Shown: one piece after another, positions 1 to 9,799 of the stretch | How the letters are laid out: the number at the start of each line of letters is the position of its first letter | Numbering within the stretch: position 1 is the stretch's first letter | Assembly: GCA_017883185.1 (NCBI GenBank) | Contig: JADGOB010000028.1 | Span: forward strand, 1 to 35,294 | Length of the DNA stretch: 35,294 nucleotides | Direction of reading: 5' to 3' | Source of the DNA: Acidobacteriota bacterium | GTDB lineage: Bacteria; Acidobacteriota; Vicinamibacteria; Vicinamibacterales; Fen-181 | The notes under the pieces: model-generated | Told to the model about the DNA's origin: nothing | Databases searched by the model: none | Seen by the model: the letters and a program-made list of their open reading frames with translations, nothing else | Position numbers and translations under genes: made by a program

Positions 1-7
1 TGGCGGT

Positions 8-12
8 CCTCC
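8..12 (-). promoter_or_regulatory. Shine-Dalgarno of a gene starting at the window edge
   Basis: On the minus strand GGAGG is followed by six bases (ACCGCC) and then an A at position 1, the expected first base of an ATG whose TG lies outside the window. The gene would follow the NfeD-like gene on the same strand. In other bacteria NfeD-family genes are often paired with SPFH/flotillin genes, so that is the best guess, but no coding sequence of it is visible. The rest of positions 1-126 holds nothing else I can support. Confidence 0.45.
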
Positions 13-126
13 AGGTTAGTCCCTTGTGCGCGAAGTCTTCGACGTCGGGGAGAAGAAGCCGAGCCTCTGTGATGCCGGCTCGACCGGGTTATGTTCCCGC
101 GGGTGCGCGGCAGGTTGGTCGGGGCG

Positions 127-660
127 CTATTCGACGACGACGGTTTCGCCGAGGACGTCCACGATGGTCACGGCGACATTCTCGGCGACCGGGTGGCCAT
201 CGCGGGAACGGGCGATCTTGTCCACGAGTTCTTCTCCTATCTGACAGCGCACCTGGCCGACACCGTTCGGCGGGATCGGCACGATGACGCGGGCCGTCTT
301 GCCGAGGATATCCCTCGTCCGCAGGTCGCTCGATGCCTGCTGGCTGTAGAGGAACGACGCGAAGGCGTAGATGAGGCCGGCGAAGCAGACGCCGCTGGCG
401 AAGCCGACGCCCGAGGAGCCGAGTGTGCCCAGGCCGTAGTGAGTGGCGCCCGCGCCGAAACCGCCGAACGCGGTGACGAACACGCTCAGGATGCGGACAC
501 TGAAAAAGCCGGGGCCGCCGTGCCCCAGATCGTGGTCGAAGTCGGCCCCGAAGTGTTCGAAGGCCTCGCCGAAGACCAGGGCCACCAGCAGGAAGAGGAA
601 TCCAACCGACGAAATGGCAAGGAACACTGCGAACTGCGTCAGGTGCGGAAACCACTCCAT
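127..660 (-). CDS. NfeD-like membrane protein with OB-fold tail
   Basis: The 177-residue protein has hydrophobic segments at about residues 8-30, 50-72 and 82-105, separated by a His/Asp/Gly-rich loop. The soluble C-terminus (about 115-177) is rich in beta strands and contains GKTARVIVPIPPNGVGQV, the usual pattern of the NfeD/YuaF OB-fold. NfeD proteins work beside SPFH/flotillin proteins in membrane organisation; the exact role here is unknown. The ATG at 660 is preferred over the GTG at 663 because GGGAGG lies seven bases upstream of it. A ribosome-binding site near the window edge suggests a second gene follows in the same operon. Family assignment is good, function is inferred. Confidence 0.8.
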   Translation of the reverse strand: MEWFPHLTQFAVFLAISSVGFLFLLVALVFGEAFEHFGADFDHDLGHGGPGFFSVRILSVFVTAFGGFGAGATHYGLGTLGSSGVGFASGVCFAGLIYAFASFLYSQQASSDLRTRDILGKTARVIVPIPPNGVGQVRCQIGEELVDKIARSRDGHPVAENVAVTIVDVLGETVVVE

Positions 661-873
661 CACGCGGCCTCCCGGTTGGCGCCACTCTACACCCTGAGCT
701 CACCTGGGTAGCGCGTCGCAGAGGTCCAATCGTGCCGGTCAACAGCGACGACGGGCGGCCTGGATGTGCGCAACCCAACTGAGTCGAAGGGTAGATCGGA
801 ACGCGCGGGAGGGCCAGCAGAATCGACCGGTGGAAGGCCCCGAAAGGAGGCCCGCGCGGGACCCTCGTGCCGG

Positions 874-1878
874 CTACGCGCCCGGTGGGGGCTGGCGCCT
901 CATCGCACGCGCGATCTTGCGTCCGCGCTGCAGCCCCTCGCGCGAGAGTTCCTTGAGGCGATCGGCGGTCACCTTCTGACCCTCGGTCGCCCAGAGAGCG
1001 ACGGCCCGGCCGATCGCCCACGTGCCGCCGTAGGCGACGGCGACTTTCGGGACGAGGCCGATCACGGGGACGAGGCCAATCAGTTGGCGCGCCAGTTGTC
1101 TGAAGATCAGCCCGCCGCCCAGCACGCCCACGATTTCGCCGACGAGCTCACGCGGCTTGCCCACCTTGCCCGCGGCCAGCGCGATCCGGTAGCTCATCAT
1201 CAGCTGGTTCTTGGTGAGCACGATCATGTCGCCGATGTTGAGCGGGATGTCGAGGAGCGGGATGATCTCGGCGAGGCCGGTGCTGAACGAGTAGCCCGCG
1301 TTCGCGCGCGCCGTCTCGTCGATCAGCTCGTTGAAGACTCCCGGGCGGAGAACCGGGAACTGCCGCGCAAGACCCAGTCGTCGGTCGGGTTCGACGACCG
1401 CGAACATCGCCTCCACCACGCACCGGAATCCCTCGTCGTCGAATCGGTCGATGGCCACGCGGGATGCGCCGCCGTGCGTCTTCACCTTGCCCGCGCGTTC
1501 CCCGCTGTCGAGGGCGATGGTGACCAGGCACGCCTGGCCCGCCACCCACCGTTGCCTCGCCGACTTCATCTCGGCCGTCAGGTCCTTCCCGCGGGTGACG
1601 GCGATGACGATGTCCGGCCCGTCGAGGACGGCGTTGCGGCCGCCGGCCGTCGTGGTGAGACCGGGGCCGCGCGCGGCGAAGGGCGCGTCAACGGCGGTGA
1701 GCCAGGGCGTGGGATCGGGCTGGCCCTCCGCGAGCCGCATCGCCAGCTCGTCGGCGTCGGCGGTGCTCTCGCCGATGATGAGGACGTGGACGCGGCGCGC
1801 GGCCTCGCGCCGGACCGCTTCCAGGTCAACGTCCTTCAGGATCCGCCATACCCGCGTCAGGGTGAAAGGACTAGCCAT
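874..1878 (-). CDS. DUF697-like membrane protein with degenerate GTPase-like N-terminus
   Basis: The 334-residue protein resembles the DUF697/YcjF type in its C-terminal part: a hydrophobic stretch at about residues 205-240 (ends of helices rich in Ile/Leu/Gly) and another at about 265-300 with the pattern LIGLVPVIGLVPKVAVAYGG. The N-terminal half looks like an alternating beta/alpha nucleotide-binding fold (VHVLIIGES near residue 30, GPDIVIAVTRG near 88, CLVTIAL near 115). The first loop lacks the GxxxxGK[ST] P-loop, so GTP binding is doubtful. It is transcribed divergently from the PLP enzyme gene, with only 61 bases between the starts. No clear Shine-Dalgarno precedes the ATG. The true substrate or partner is unknown. 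Confidence 0.7.
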   Translation of the reverse strand: MASPFTLTRVWRILKDVDLEAVRREAARRVHVLIIGESTADADELAMRLAEGQPDPTPWLTAVDAPFAARGPGLTTTAGGRNAVLDGPDIVIAVTRGKDLTAEMKSARQRWVAGQACLVTIALDSGERAGKVKTHGGASRVAIDRFDDEGFRCVVEAMFAVVEPDRRLGLARQFPVLRPGVFNELIDETARANAGYSFSTGLAEIIPLLDIPLNIGDMIVLTKNQLMMSYRIALAAGKVGKPRELVGEIVGVLGGGLIFRQLARQLIGLVPVIGLVPKVAVAYGGTWAIGRAVALWATEGQKVTADRLKELSREGLQRGRKIARAMRRQPPPGA

Positions 1879-1939
1879 AGGCTTCAGATTCTACACGCTG
1901 CGTGGTAGCCTGTAACGCCCCTTAGGAGTTATTGACGCC

Positions 1940-2935
1940 ATGCACCTCGCACGATTCCCGCGCCGCCGCTACACGCAGGGCTGGACGCCCATCGAGAAAC
2001 TCGAACGGTTCTCGACGCTGCTCGGCGGCCCCGACATCTACATCAAGCGCGACGACCTGCTCGGCCTCGCGGGCGGCGGCAACAAGACGCGCAAGCTCGA
2101 GTTCCTCGTGGCCGATGCGCTCGCCAAGGGGGCTGACACCCTGGTCACCTGTGGCGCCGTGCAGTCGAACCACTGCCGGCTCACGCTGGCGGCCGCCGTC
2201 AAAGAGGGCCTGAAGTGCCGGCTCGTCCTCGAAGAGCGGGTGGCGAACAGCTACAGCCCGGACGCGAGCGGCAACAACTTCCTGTTCCGGTTGCTCGGCG
2301 TCGAGGCCGTGACCGTGGTGAAGGCAGGCGTGGACCTCGCGGCCGAGATGCAGAAGGTCGCCGACCAGGTGGCCGCGCTCGGACGGAAGGCCTACATCAT
2401 CCCGGGCGGCGGGTCGAATCCGCTTGGCGCGCTCGGCTACGTGTCGTGCGCGGAGGAAATCCTCGCGCAGTCCTACGACCTCGGCATCCGTCTCGACCAT
2501 GTCGTGTGCGCCAGCGGCAGCACCGGCACGCACGCGGGGTTGATCTGCGGGCTGATCGGGAACAACAGTCACATCCCCCTGACCGGCATCAACGTCCGCC
2601 GCACCCGCGAGGAGCAGGAGCCGAACGTCTACAAGCTGGCGCAGGAAGTGGCGTGCCTGCTGAACATCCAGGGCGGCATCCCGCGCGATGCCATCACCGC
2701 GCTCGGGGACTGGGTCGGGCCTGGCTACTCGCTGCCGACACCGGAAATGGTCGAGGCGGTGCGGATGCTCGCCCAGGTCGAAGGCATCCTGCTCGACCCG
2801 GTCTACACCGGGAAGACGATGGCTGGCCTGATGGCGCTGGTGCGTCGCGGCACGTTCAAGAAGGGCGAGCACGTCCTGTTCGTGCACACCGGCGGGGCGC
2901 CGGCGCTGTACGCGTACCAATCGGTGCTGGTGTAA
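1940..2935 (+). CDS. dcyD: D-cysteine desulfhydrase / ACC deaminase family PLP enzyme
   Basis: The 331-residue protein belongs to fold-type II pyridoxal-phosphate enzymes. GGGNKTRKLEFL near residues 45-56 carries the PLP lysine (K49), and CGAVQSNHCR near residue 74 is the substrate-carboxylate loop of this family. The C-terminal GGAPALYAY also fits. Family members convert D-cysteine to pyruvate, H2S and ammonia, or open the cyclopropane ring of ACC; the close match to DcyD-type sequences favours the first, but specificity cannot be settled by reading. The length is normal. AGGAG lies 11 bases upstream of the ATG. It stands alone, divergent from the DUF697-like gene, and ends in TAA. Confidence 0.85.
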   Translation: MHLARFPRRRYTQGWTPIEKLERFSTLLGGPDIYIKRDDLLGLAGGGNKTRKLEFLVADALAKGADTLVTCGAVQSNHCRLTLAAAVKEGLKCRLVLEERVANSYSPDASGNNFLFRLLGVEAVTVVKAGVDLAAEMQKVADQVAALGRKAYIIPGGGSNPLGALGYVSCAEEILAQSYDLGIRLDHVVCASGSTGTHAGLICGLIGNNSHIPLTGINVRRTREEQEPNVYKLAQEVACLLNIQGGIPRDAITALGDWVGPGYSLPTPEMVEAVRMLAQVEGILLDPVYTGKTMAGLMALVRRGTFKKGEHVLFVHTGGAPALYAYQSVLV

Positions 2936-2946
2936 CTCTGCATTAG

Positions 2947-2952
2947 TACAAT
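2947..2952 (+). promoter_or_regulatory. Candidate -10 box for the small exported protein gene
   Basis: TACAAT lies 12 bases after the dcyD stop and 28 bases before the ATG at 2980. No convincing -35 hexamer is found 16-18 bases upstream, so this is a weak call based on the -10 alone. Confidence 0.3.
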
Positions 2953-2979
2953 TGGACTAGAAACGCTATGGAGGAAACC

Positions 2980-3426
2980 ATGAGGAGCAGCCTCGGGTCG
3001 CTCGTCGCGATCGTGTTCGCTCTCGCCCTGGTCGCCGCGGCACCGGTGTGGGCGCAGTCGTCGGCGGACAAGCAGGGACAGCCGCCGGCCAGCCCGGAGA
3101 AGGGCAAGGCGGCGGCCGCCGCCGATCCCGTCAGCGGCGAGTGGGAAGGCATGGTGGATCTGCCGGACGGCGCCACGCCGTTTTCGATGAAGCTGCAGCT
3201 CGAGAAGGACAAGGTCACCGGGGAAGTGACCGGGCCGCAGGGAACGGCGCCGATCACCGAGGGTTCGTGGGCTGACGGCAAGCTGACGGTGACCTTCACC
3301 TACGTTGACGGGGCCGCGATCGTGATGTCCGGGGAGCTGACCGAAGGCCAGTTTGCCGGAAGCCTCAGCTACGGGGGCGGTCAGATGGTCGTCAACTGGG
3401 CCGCCAAGAAGAAGGTTGTCAAGTAG
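2980..3426 (+). CDS. Small exported protein, unknown function
   Basis: The 148-residue product starts with a typical signal peptide: a basic start (MRSS), a hydrophobic core to about residue 20, and an AAAPVWAQ cleavage region. An Ala/Pro/Lys-rich linker (about 27-50) follows, then a beta-rich domain of about 95 residues (GEWEGMVDLPDG near 52, KLQLEKDKVTGEVTGPQG near 70, GELTEGQFAGSLSYGGG near 117). The repeated Gly and Thr turns resemble lipocalin-like or secreted beta-sandwich proteins, but I do not recognise the family. An in-frame ATG at 2968 exists; the ATG at 2980 is chosen because GGAGG (2970-2974) is five bases upstream and the signal peptide then starts correctly. The gene ends in TAG at the edge of a palindromic repeat. 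Confidence 0.8.
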   Translation: MRSSLGSLVAIVFALALVAAAPVWAQSSADKQGQPPASPEKGKAAAAADPVSGEWEGMVDLPDGATPFSMKLQLEKDKVTGEVTGPQGTAPITEGSWADGKLTVTFTYVDGAAIVMSGELTEGQFAGSLSYGGGQMVVNWAAKKKVVK

Positions 3427-3447
3427 GGGCGACCGGCTGGTCGCCCT
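3424..3447. repeat. Palindromic repeat at a stop codon, copy 1
   Basis: Directly after the TAG stop is a perfect eight-base inverted repeat, GGGCGACC (3427-3434) and GGTCGCCC (3439-3446), around a GGCT loop. A longer version of the same element lies after cmk at 21243-21270. It can form a terminator-like hairpin but lacks a T run. I read it as a short dispersed palindromic (REP-like) element. Confidence 0.7.
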
Positions 3448-3458
3448 TGCGCCCTCTG

Positions 3459-3487
3459 TTGAACCCCGGCTCGCGCTGCAGTAACAT
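3459..3487 (+). promoter_or_regulatory. Sigma-70 type promoter for uvrA
   Basis: TTGAAC (3459-3464) and TAACAT (3482-3487) are separated by exactly 17 bases. The predicted transcript would start near 3494, about 40 bases before the uvrA ATG. This is one of the best hexamer pairs in the window. Confidence 0.65.
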
Positions 3488-3495
3488 GGGTAGTT

Positions 3496-3520
3496 TGCGG
3501 CACCGACCGAGATTGCCGCA
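3496..3520 (+). promoter_or_regulatory. Hairpin at the 5' end of the uvrA transcript
   Basis: TGCGGCA (3496-3502) and TGCCGCA (3514-3520) are perfect inverted repeats around an 11-base loop. They sit at the predicted transcript start and end 14 bases before the ATG. This could be an operator for a dimeric repressor at the promoter, or an RNA hairpin in the leader. No known LexA box is recognised. Confidence 0.45.
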
Positions 3521-3534
3521 GTGAGCCCTCTGTC

Positions 3535-6474
3535 ATGCCAGAGCCGACCGCGGGAGCGACCGCCGAACTCGTCATTCGGGGCGCCCGTACGCACAACCTC
3601 AAGAATATCGACCTCACCCTCCCGGCGAACGCCCTCATCATCGTGACGGGCGTGAGCGGGTCGGGAAAGTCCTCGCTCGCCTTCGACACGGTTTACGCCG
3701 AGGGACAGCGGAGATATGTGGAATCGCTGTCGGCCTATGCTCGGCAGTTCCTCGAGCGGATGGAAAAGCCGGACGTGGACTCGATCGACGGCGTGTCGCC
3801 GGCCATCGCCATCCGCCAGAGGAACAGCATCCGCAACCCCCGCTCGACTGTCGGCACCACCACCGAGATCCACGACTACCTCCGGCTCCTGTATGCCCGG
3901 GTCGGCCGGACGTTCTGCCGCGGCTGCGGCCTGGAGGTCGTGCGCGAGAGCCCGGAGGTCGTGGCCCGTCGCCTGGCGGAGTTGCCCGGGGGAACCCGGC
4001 TGATCGTCGGCTTCGAGATGCCGGTGATTGCCGCTCCAAAACCTGCTCCAGCGAACGGCGCCGATCCGGAGGACGAGGCGACCGAGTCGAACGGCGAGGA
4101 GCAGGAACTGCCGCTGTCCGCCGGGCATGACGAGGAGCGCGCGAACGGCGGCGACGGCGTCGATCCCGTGGCGGCCACGCTCGACATCCTTCGCCGGAAG
4201 GGCTTCGGCCGATTGCTCGTGGGCGGGCGCGCGGCCGTGTCGTTCGACGAGGTGGAAGTGTCACTGCTGAAGGACCAGGCCATCCTCCACGTGGTCGTGG
4301 ATCGACTGCGCGTCCAGGCCGACATGCTGACCCGGCTGACCGATTCCATCGAGACCGCGTACGGCGAGGGCGGCGGCGCAGCGTTCGCGCTCGAGTTGCC
4401 GGCGAGGGAGGCGGGCGGCGGCGCAGGTGCCGATCCCCGTCTTCACGTCTTCTCGGAACGGTTCGAGTGCCGCGCGTGCGGCATTGCCTACGAGGACCCA
4501 CAGCCGCGGCTCTTCTCGTTCAACAATCCGTTCGGCGCCTGCCCGACCTGCCACGGTTTCGGCAACGTCATCGAGCTGGATACGGACCTCGTCGTCCCCG
4601 ACCCGACGCGATCGATCCAGGACAACGCGATCGAGCCGTGGAGCAAGCCGCACTATCGGTCGAGCCTGGCCGAACTGAAACGCGCGGCGCGCGCCAGGAG
4701 TGTGCGCCTTGACGTGCCGTGGGCCGACCTGGCTGCCGACGAAAAGCGGTTCGTGATGGACGGAGACGGTGGCGACTACGTGGGAGTCCGCGGCTTCTTC
4801 GCGTGGCTCGAGCGGAAGAAATACAAGGTCCACATCCGCGTGTTCCTCAGCCGTTACCGCGGGTATCAGACGTGCCCGGATTGCGGCGGCGCCCGGCTGC
4901 GGCGCGAAGCGCGGGACGTGCGTGTCGGCGGGCGCACGATCGACCAGGTGTGCGCGTTGACCGTGCGCGAGGTCCAGCGGTTCTTCAGCGAACTGGCGCT
5001 CGGCGAACGCGAGGCGGCGATCGCCGAGAAGGTGCTGGCCGAGTTCCGGCGTCGGCTGTCGTTTCTCAGCGAGGTTGGCCTCGACTATCTGACGCTCGAC
5101 CGGCTGTCGTCAACGCTGTCGGGCGGCGAGTCCCAGCGGATCAATTTGGCGACGTCGCTCGGCTCGGCGCTCGTCGGGACGCTCTATGTGCTCGACGAGC
5201 CGTCGATCGGCCTGCACCCGCGCGACAATCTCCGGCTGATCGCGATCCTCCGCCAGCTTCGCGACCAGGGCAACACGGTGCTCGTCGTCGAGCACGATGC
5301 CGACATGATCCGCGTGGCCGATCACATCGTCGATCTCGGGCCGGGCGCCGGTGAACAGGGCGGCCGGGTGGTGTACTCGGGCACCCTGGAGGGACTGTTG
5401 CGGGAGCAGCGGTCGCTCACGGCCCGTTATCTGCGAGGGGAGCTGGCGATTCCCGTGCCGCGCGAGCGGCGGCGCGGCACCGGGCAGCGCCTCAGCGTGC
5501 TAGGCGCGAGCGAGCACAACCTGAAGACGATCGACGTCACGATTCCGCTGAACACCCTCACGTGCGTGACGGGCGTCAGCGGGTCGGGGAAGTCCACGCT
5601 CGTCCACGACATCATCTACCCGGCGATCAAGCGGCTGAAGGGCGAGGGCGAGAAGAAGGTGGGCGCGCATCGCGGCCTGACGGGCACCGAGTACGTGAGC
5701 GACGTGGTGCTCGTGGACCAGGCGCCCATCGGGAGGACACCGCGCTCGAACCCGGTCACCTACCTGAAGGCGTTCGACCCGATCCGCGAGCTGTTCGCCT
5801 CGACCAAGGACGCGCGGACGCGGGGGTTGACGGCCAGCCATTTCTCGTTCAATGTGGCGGGCGGGCGTTGCGAGACGTGCGAGGGCGCAGGACAGATCCG
5901 CGTGGAGATGCAGTTCCTCGCCGACGTGTTCGTGCCCTGTGAGCAGTGCGACGGGAAGCGGTTCAAGCCGCAGGTGCTCGACGTCCGCTATCGCGGGCGG
6001 AACGTGCACCAGGTGCTCGAGATGACGGTGCGCGAGGCGCTGATGTTTTTCGCCGGCTCGCCGAAGGTGCTGCGGCGGCTGCACCTGCTCGACGAGATTG
6101 GCCTCGGCTATCTGCGCCTCGGCCAGCCGGCGACGACGCTCTCGGGCGGCGAGGCGCAGCGCATCAAGATCGCCGCGCACCTGGCGTCGCGCACGGGCGA
6201 CCGGATCCTCTACATCCTCGACGAGCCGACGACGGGGCTGCACTTCGACGACATCGCGAAGCTGCTGGCGGCCTTCCGGAAATTGCTGCAGGCCGGCCAC
6301 TCGCTCCTGGTGATCGAGCACAATCTCGATGTCATCAAGACGGCGGACCACCTGATCGACCTCGGGCCGGAGGGCGGTGAGGACGGCGGGTGGATCGTCG
6401 CGACCGGGACACCCGAGGAAGTTGCCGCAGTCGAGGCTTCTCACACCGGCCATTACCTGCGCACGGTGCTGTGA
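3535..6474 (+). CDS. uvrA: Excinuclease ABC subunit A (UvrA)
   Basis: The 979-residue protein is the DNA-damage sensor of nucleotide excision repair, an ABC-type ATPase that loads UvrB. Both ATP sites are intact: Walker A GVSGSGKS at residues 39-46 (K45) and again around K686, with ABC signatures LSGGESQRI near 528 and LSGGEAQRI near 869 and DEPS/DEPT Walker B motifs. Zinc-binding Cys pairs are visible at C312/C315 with C336/C339, in CPDCGG near 447, and in CETCEG...CEQCDG near 782-806. The length is slightly above the usual 940-950 because of an acidic insert at about residues 168-205. No clear Shine-Dalgarno precedes the ATG. Its strong promoter and the following repair gene suggest a DNA-damage cluster. 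Confidence 0.98.
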   Translation: MPEPTAGATAELVIRGARTHNLKNIDLTLPANALIIVTGVSGSGKSSLAFDTVYAEGQRRYVESLSAYARQFLERMEKPDVDSIDGVSPAIAIRQRNSIRNPRSTVGTTTEIHDYLRLLYARVGRTFCRGCGLEVVRESPEVVARRLAELPGGTRLIVGFEMPVIAAPKPAPANGADPEDEATESNGEEQELPLSAGHDEERANGGDGVDPVAATLDILRRKGFGRLLVGGRAAVSFDEVEVSLLKDQAILHVVVDRLRVQADMLTRLTDSIETAYGEGGGAAFALELPAREAGGGAGADPRLHVFSERFECRACGIAYEDPQPRLFSFNNPFGACPTCHGFGNVIELDTDLVVPDPTRSIQDNAIEPWSKPHYRSSLAELKRAARARSVRLDVPWADLAADEKRFVMDGDGGDYVGVRGFFAWLERKKYKVHIRVFLSRYRGYQTCPDCGGARLRREARDVRVGGRTIDQVCALTVREVQRFFSELALGEREAAIAEKVLAEFRRRLSFLSEVGLDYLTLDRLSSTLSGGESQRINLATSLGSALVGTLYVLDEPSIGLHPRDNLRLIAILRQLRDQGNTVLVVEHDADMIRVADHIVDLGPGAGEQGGRVVYSGTLEGLLREQRSLTARYLRGELAIPVPRERRRGTGQRLSVLGASEHNLKTIDVTIPLNTLTCVTGVSGSGKSTLVHDIIYPAIKRLKGEGEKKVGAHRGLTGTEYVSDVVLVDQAPIGRTPRSNPVTYLKAFDPIRELFASTKDARTRGLTASHFSFNVAGGRCETCEGAGQIRVEMQFLADVFVPCEQCDGKRFKPQVLDVRYRGRNVHQVLEMTVREALMFFAGSPKVLRRLHLLDEIGLGYLRLGQPATTLSGGEAQRIKIAAHLASRTGDRILYILDEPTTGLHFDDIAKLLAAFRKLLQAGHSLLVIEHNLDVIKTADHLIDLGPEGGEDGGWIVATGTPEEVAAVEASHTGHYLRTVL

Positions 6475-6487
6475 GGAGGTGCCAGAC

Positions 6488-7777
6488 GTGAAAAAAGTGA
6501 TGTGTCAAGACCTGACCCCAGCGGTGGTGGCGCTGCTGGTGGGCGCGGCGCTGGCGGGGGCGCAGCAGGTGCCGTTCGACGAGGCAGTGGGGCGCCTGAA
6601 GCTGCCGGACGTCTCAGCCCGTACGTCGGCCTTGCGACTGCTCGAGGAGTCGGGATACCCGGAAGCCGGTGTCCCGATCGCCGCGCTGCTGAGCGATCCT
6701 GAAGACCGGTTGCAACGGGCCGCCGTGTACGTCGAACTCGGCCTGTTCCTCGGGGCGCGCATCGAGATGCGTCGCCATGTCGCGCTGGTTATCGAGGTTC
6801 GCGACTCGCACCCGGCTGCCGGCGCGTTCGACCGTCCCTGGTCGTCCCTGCCGATCGCGCCCGTGCCCGTGGGCGTGGTCACCGCCATGCTCGGACCGAT
6901 CTGGCACGAGAACCTCGACTTTCGCATCGAGGCCACCTACGCGCTCGGGATTCTCGGACAACTCGAGGAGACGCCGCCCCCTCCGGGATACCGCGCCGTC
7001 GCCGAAGGGCTCGCCGAGCGGCTGGTTGACCCGGCGCCCGCCGCCCGCATCGCCGTGGCGCGCGTCGCCGGGCGGATCTTCAGGCGATGCTCCGCGCCGT
7101 GCGAGGTCGCAGGTCTCGATCGCCTCGGCGACGCCCTCGTGCACACGCTGAACGATCCCGACCGTGGGGTTCGACTGGCCGCGCTCGACGCGCTGGCGGA
7201 CCTTCGCTGGGGCCGCTCGATGCAGGCGATCACCGCCGCCTACGACTACTACCAGAAGGGGCCGGATGCGCTGGCGTACCTGTTCGCGCTGGCGCGGATC
7301 GGGCACCCGGCGTCCGCACCGGTGTTCAAGGCGGCGTTGTCACGCAAGGAAGAAGCGTTCCGCCTGGCAGCGGTTGAAGGCCTGGCGCGTATCGGCGGTG
7401 CCGACGCGGTCACTGCCGCGCAGTCGGTTGGCGCGGCCAGGTCGCGCGGTCTGCAGCTGGCGACGGCCTTCGCGGAGACGCGTTCCGGCGAGGCGCGTGC
7501 GATCGACCGGCTCGTCCAGGCCGTGGATGAAGGCCCCACGCGCCTGCAGGCGCGCGACTACCTGATTGAGGTCGGCAAGGGATCGGCTGCGCCGGCGGCC
7601 ACCGCGCTGGGTTCCACCGGCCCCGAGACCCGCCTCGCGCTGATCGAGGTCCTGAGCGTCGTCGGCGGCGCCGGCGAACTGCCGGCGATCGAGGCCCTGC
7701 AGAATGACAAGGACGAGAAGGTCGCGGCCGCGGCCGAGCGCGCCGCGATGAGGATCAAGGCGCGGGCGAGGCAATGA
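6488..7777 (+). CDS. Exported HEAT-repeat protein
   Basis: The 429-residue protein has a hydrophobic signal (AVVALLVGAALAGAQQ, about residues 10-26) and then repeated helical pairs of HEAT type, for example LSDPEDRLQRAAVYVEL, LNDPDRGVRLAALDALADL, KEEAFRLAAVEGLARIG and NDKDEKVAAAAERAAMRI. Such solenoids are binding scaffolds; no catalytic motif is seen. The GTG at 6488 is chosen because GGAGG (6475-6479, overlapping the uvrA stop) is eight bases upstream; the ATG at 6500 is too far from it. Residues 4-9 are encoded by a CCTGACCCC-containing motif that also occurs in uvrC, so the signal peptide may have been extended by a repeat. The stop overlaps the glycosylase start (ATGA), so the two are probably translated together. 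The partner is unknown. Confidence 0.75.
   Translation: MKKVMCQDLTPAVVALLVGAALAGAQQVPFDEAVGRLKLPDVSARTSALRLLEESGYPEAGVPIAALLSDPEDRLQRAAVYVELGLFLGARIEMRRHVALVIEVRDSHPAAGAFDRPWSSLPIAPVPVGVVTAMLGPIWHENLDFRIEATYALGILGQLEETPPPPGYRAVAEGLAERLVDPAPAARIAVARVAGRIFRRCSAPCEVAGLDRLGDALVHTLNDPDRGVRLAALDALADLRWGRSMQAITAAYDYYQKGPDALAYLFALARIGHPASAPVFKAALSRKEEAFRLAAVEGLARIGGADAVTAAQSVGAARSRGLQLATAFAETRSGEARAIDRLVQAVDEGPTRLQARDYLIEVGKGSAAPAATALGSTGPETRLALIEVLSVVGGAGELPAIEALQNDKDEKVAAAAERAAMRIKARARQ
6501..6519 (+). repeat. Short motif TGTGTCAAGACCTGACCCC
   Basis: This 19-base motif lies inside the start of the HEAT-protein gene. Its CCTGACCCC core occurs again inside uvrC (13926-13934). It may be a small dispersed element that has become coding. 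A genome-wide count is needed to tell this from chance. Confidence 0.35.
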
Positions 7778-8409
7778 CGCTGCCCCGGGCGTTCTACGAC
7801 CGGCCCACACTCCAGGTGGCGACCGAGCTCATCGGGAAGGTACTGGTCCACCGAAGCGCGGACGGAACGACCGCGGGCGCGATTGTCGAAGTCGAAGCGT
7901 ACATCGGCGAGGAGGATCCTGCCTGCCACGCCGCCCCGGGCCCGACGGCCCGCAATCAGCCGCTCTATGGTCCGCCCGGGTTCGCCTACGTCTACCTCAA
8001 CTACGGGATCCACAACCTCTTCAACGTGATCACGGAGCGGGCAGGGCAGCCGGCTGCGGTGCTGATACGCGCGCTCGAACCGCTCGACGGCCTGGCGCTC
8101 ATGCAGCGTCGGCGTGCAGCCGACCGGGGCGGCGGGACGATTCCCGATCACGAGCTGTGTCGCGGACCGGGCAGCCTCGCTCGCGCCATGGGGATCACGC
8201 TTGACAGGAACCGCTCGGATCTGTGCAGACGACGGCTCTGCCTGGAAGAGCGGGGGATTGTGTACCACGACGTCGCGTGGAGTGCGCGCATCGGGATCAG
8301 CGCGGGCGCCGAGCATCTGTGGCGGTGCTACGTGGCGGGGAACCGCGCCGTGTCGGGGAAGAAGAGCCCGCGGCTCGACCCGCCCCGACGCGCGTCCACC
8401 TTCGCTTGA
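7774..8409 (+). CDS. DNA-3-methyladenine glycosylase (AAG/MPG type)
   Basis: The 211-residue protein removes alkylated purines such as 3-methyladenine and starts base excision repair. The family core is clear: IVEVEAYIGEEDPACHA near residues 37-52, where E41 corresponds to the catalytic glutamate (E125 in human AAG) and Y43 to the DNA-intercalating region, then ARNQPLYGPPGFAYVYLNYGIHNLFNVIT near 60-90 and AAVLIRALEPLDG near 95-107. Length is typical for bacterial homologues. The start ATG overlaps the TGA of the HEAT-repeat gene by the sequence ATGA, so it is read from the uvrA transcript. The C-terminal Arg/Pro-rich tail is short. The assignment is firm; the damage range is inferred. Confidence 0.93.
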   Translation: MTLPRAFYDRPTLQVATELIGKVLVHRSADGTTAGAIVEVEAYIGEEDPACHAAPGPTARNQPLYGPPGFAYVYLNYGIHNLFNVITERAGQPAAVLIRALEPLDGLALMQRRRAADRGGGTIPDHELCRGPGSLARAMGITLDRNRSDLCRRRLCLEERGIVYHDVAWSARIGISAGAEHLWRCYVAGNRAVSGKKSPRLDPPRRASTFA

Positions 8410-8469
8410 CCCACTCCGCCAGCGGGGTTTCATAACGCAGGCTGGTGTCGTGGCTGCCGCGTCGCCCGC

Positions 8470-9642
<1,173 letters not shown>

Positions 9643-9680
9643 GCCCTCGGCTCAAATATCGTAACACTTTGTCACGGGAT

Positions 9681-9773
9681 AACCACAGAGGTCACAACGG
9701 ACACAAAAGCGTACCCACCGCACCCAGGCGTACGCGGAAAAGGGCAGTTCCGTTCTTTGTGTTCTTTGTGGTT
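9681..9773. repeat. Imperfect inverted repeat between htrA and hsp20
   Basis: The left arm begins AACCACAGAGGTCACAAC and runs to about 9709. The right arm (9753-9773), read on the other strand, begins AACCACAAAGAACACAAAG. The arms match imperfectly and enclose about 43 bases. Similar ACCACAGAG-type repeats occur between genes in many bacteria. It may act as a spacer or terminator after hsp20. Confidence 0.5.
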
Positions 9774-9799
9774 GTCCGACCGTCAACGGGCGAAGGCGG

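Noticed and set aside
766-1908. Open frame of 380 codons on the plus strand
   Set aside because: It is antisense to the DUF697-like gene; the minus-strand protein has membrane segments and family motifs, the plus one does not.
6488-7777. HEAT-repeat protein as an AlkD-type DNA glycosylase
   Set aside because: The neighbours are repair genes, but it has a signal peptide and lacks visible AlkD active-site residues.
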